A DNA stretch of 64,000 nucleotides. Source: Pseudonocardia sp. EC080619-01. GTDB taxonomy: Bacteria > Actinomycetota > Actinomycetes > Mycobacteriales > Pseudonocardiaceae. The stretch lies in assembly GCF_001420995.1 (NCBI RefSeq), contig NZ_CP012184.1, positions 5,440,501 through 5,504,500 of the forward strand, in the 5' to 3' direction. The first letter of the stretch is position 1; each line of letters begins with the position of its first letter. The position numbers and the translations under genes were made by a program. This document shows, piece by piece, positions 63,886 through 64,000 of the stretch. The notes below the pieces were generated by a model. The model made no database searches and had not been told where the DNA came from. It saw nothing but the letters and a program-made list of their open reading frames with translations.

Positions 63886-64000
63886 ATGAACCGCCCGCCG
63901 GTGACCTCGGCCGTCGTGCCCGTCATGTACGACGACAGCGACGACGCGTAGAACAGCGCCACGTTCGCGACCTCGTCGATCTCACCGACCCGCTGCATCG
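63882..64000 (-). CDS. Short-chain dehydrogenase/reductase, C-terminal end (partial)
   Basis: The last 38-39 codons of a gene that continues beyond the window. The segment MQRVGEIDEVANVALFYASS followed by SYMTGTTAEVTGG is the usual SDR C-terminus (the R-x-G-x-x-x-E-V and S-x-Y-x-T-G patterns). Catalytic Ser-Tyr-Lys lies outside the window. Coupling to a MaoC hydratase suggests a 3-hydroxyacyl-CoA or 3-oxoacyl reductase. Confidence 0.7.
   Translation of the reverse strand, partial: MQRVGEIDEVANVALFYASSLSSYMTGTTAEVTGGRFM

Noticed and set aside
1..64000. tRNA, rRNA, prophage, toxin-antitoxin or phage-defence genes
   Set aside because: None of the intergenic sequences forms a tRNA-like fold that I could recognise, and no ORF shows restriction, Abi, CBASS, integrase or toxin motifs.

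Overview
The window is very GC-rich, gene-dense, linked by many ATGA/GTGA stop-start overlaps, and has an actinobacterial gene set. Examples are a GPP34/GOLPH3-domain protein, DUF202 membrane pairs, FCD-type GntR regulators, a feruloyl-CoA cluster of the rhodococcal type, and regulators that appear to be transcribed without a leader. An actinomycete of the Pseudonocardiaceae kind is the best guess, but that is inference from style, not from a marker gene. There is no rRNA, tRNA, CRISPR array or prophage that I can see.

The region is a mosaic of catabolic modules, each with its own regulator and often its own transporter. (1) 0-1.6 kb: the end of an AtuA-like gene, a GOLPH3-domain protein and a cupin. 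(2) 1.6-13.8 kb: a betaine-type (BCCT) transporter diverges from an operon of GntR regulator, luciferase-like flavin monooxygenase, two DUF1185 proteins, alpha/beta hydrolase, aldehyde dehydrogenase, flavin reductase, RibBA-like protein, succinate-semialdehyde dehydrogenase and, with its own promoter, a second, very similar GntR regulator. The set resembles trigonelline/pyridine ring-cleavage pathways. An IS630-family element sits exactly on the stop codon/RBS junction between the aldehyde dehydrogenase and flavin reductase genes without damaging either. (3) 13.8-21.8 kb: YciI protein, a 2-methylfumaryl-CoA-isomerase-like CoA-transferase, a DUF202 pair, and a four-carbon acid-sugar module (DeoR, OtnC, OtnK, SAF/homoserine-dehydrogenase-like protein, SLC13 permease). 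(4) 21.8-22.2 kb: intergenic palindromic repeats. (5) 22.2-26.1 kb: a dialkylglycine decarboxylase gene (dgdA) with its divergent LysR regulator, then a convergent APC permease. (6) 26.3-38.2 kb: a CocE-type hydrolase, then a minus-strand operon of polar amino-acid ABC transporter (permease frameshifted in a G7 tract), CapA-like phosphoesterase, CaiB/BaiF CoA-transferase, a two-subunit 2-hydroxyacyl-CoA dehydratase-like enzyme and an MFS exporter, with a divergent PaaX regulator. (7) 38.3-43.5 kb: hydroxycinnamate (ferulate/p-coumarate) degradation. (8) 43.5-46.6 kb: a Clp-type AAA+ ATPase without N-domain and a hydrolase. (9) 46.8-50.7 kb: a Rieske oxygenase plus sarcosine-oxidase-like flavoprotein with a LysR regulator, then a cupin. 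(10) 50.8-63.2 kb: MFS, GntR, and a long operon of two MmgE/PrpD proteins, an acyl-CoA dehydrogenase, an ADP-forming acyl-CoA synthetase and an ABC importer. (11) 63.4-64 kb: a MaoC-like hydratase and the end of an SDR gene.

The modules share a logic: import of a small polar organic compound (betaine, acid sugar, amino acid or organic acid), conversion by flavin/Rieske/CoA chemistry, and delivery to succinate, acetyl-CoA or pyruvate. Several have visible operator-like palindromes, and four genes have a -10 box 6-7 nt before the start codon.
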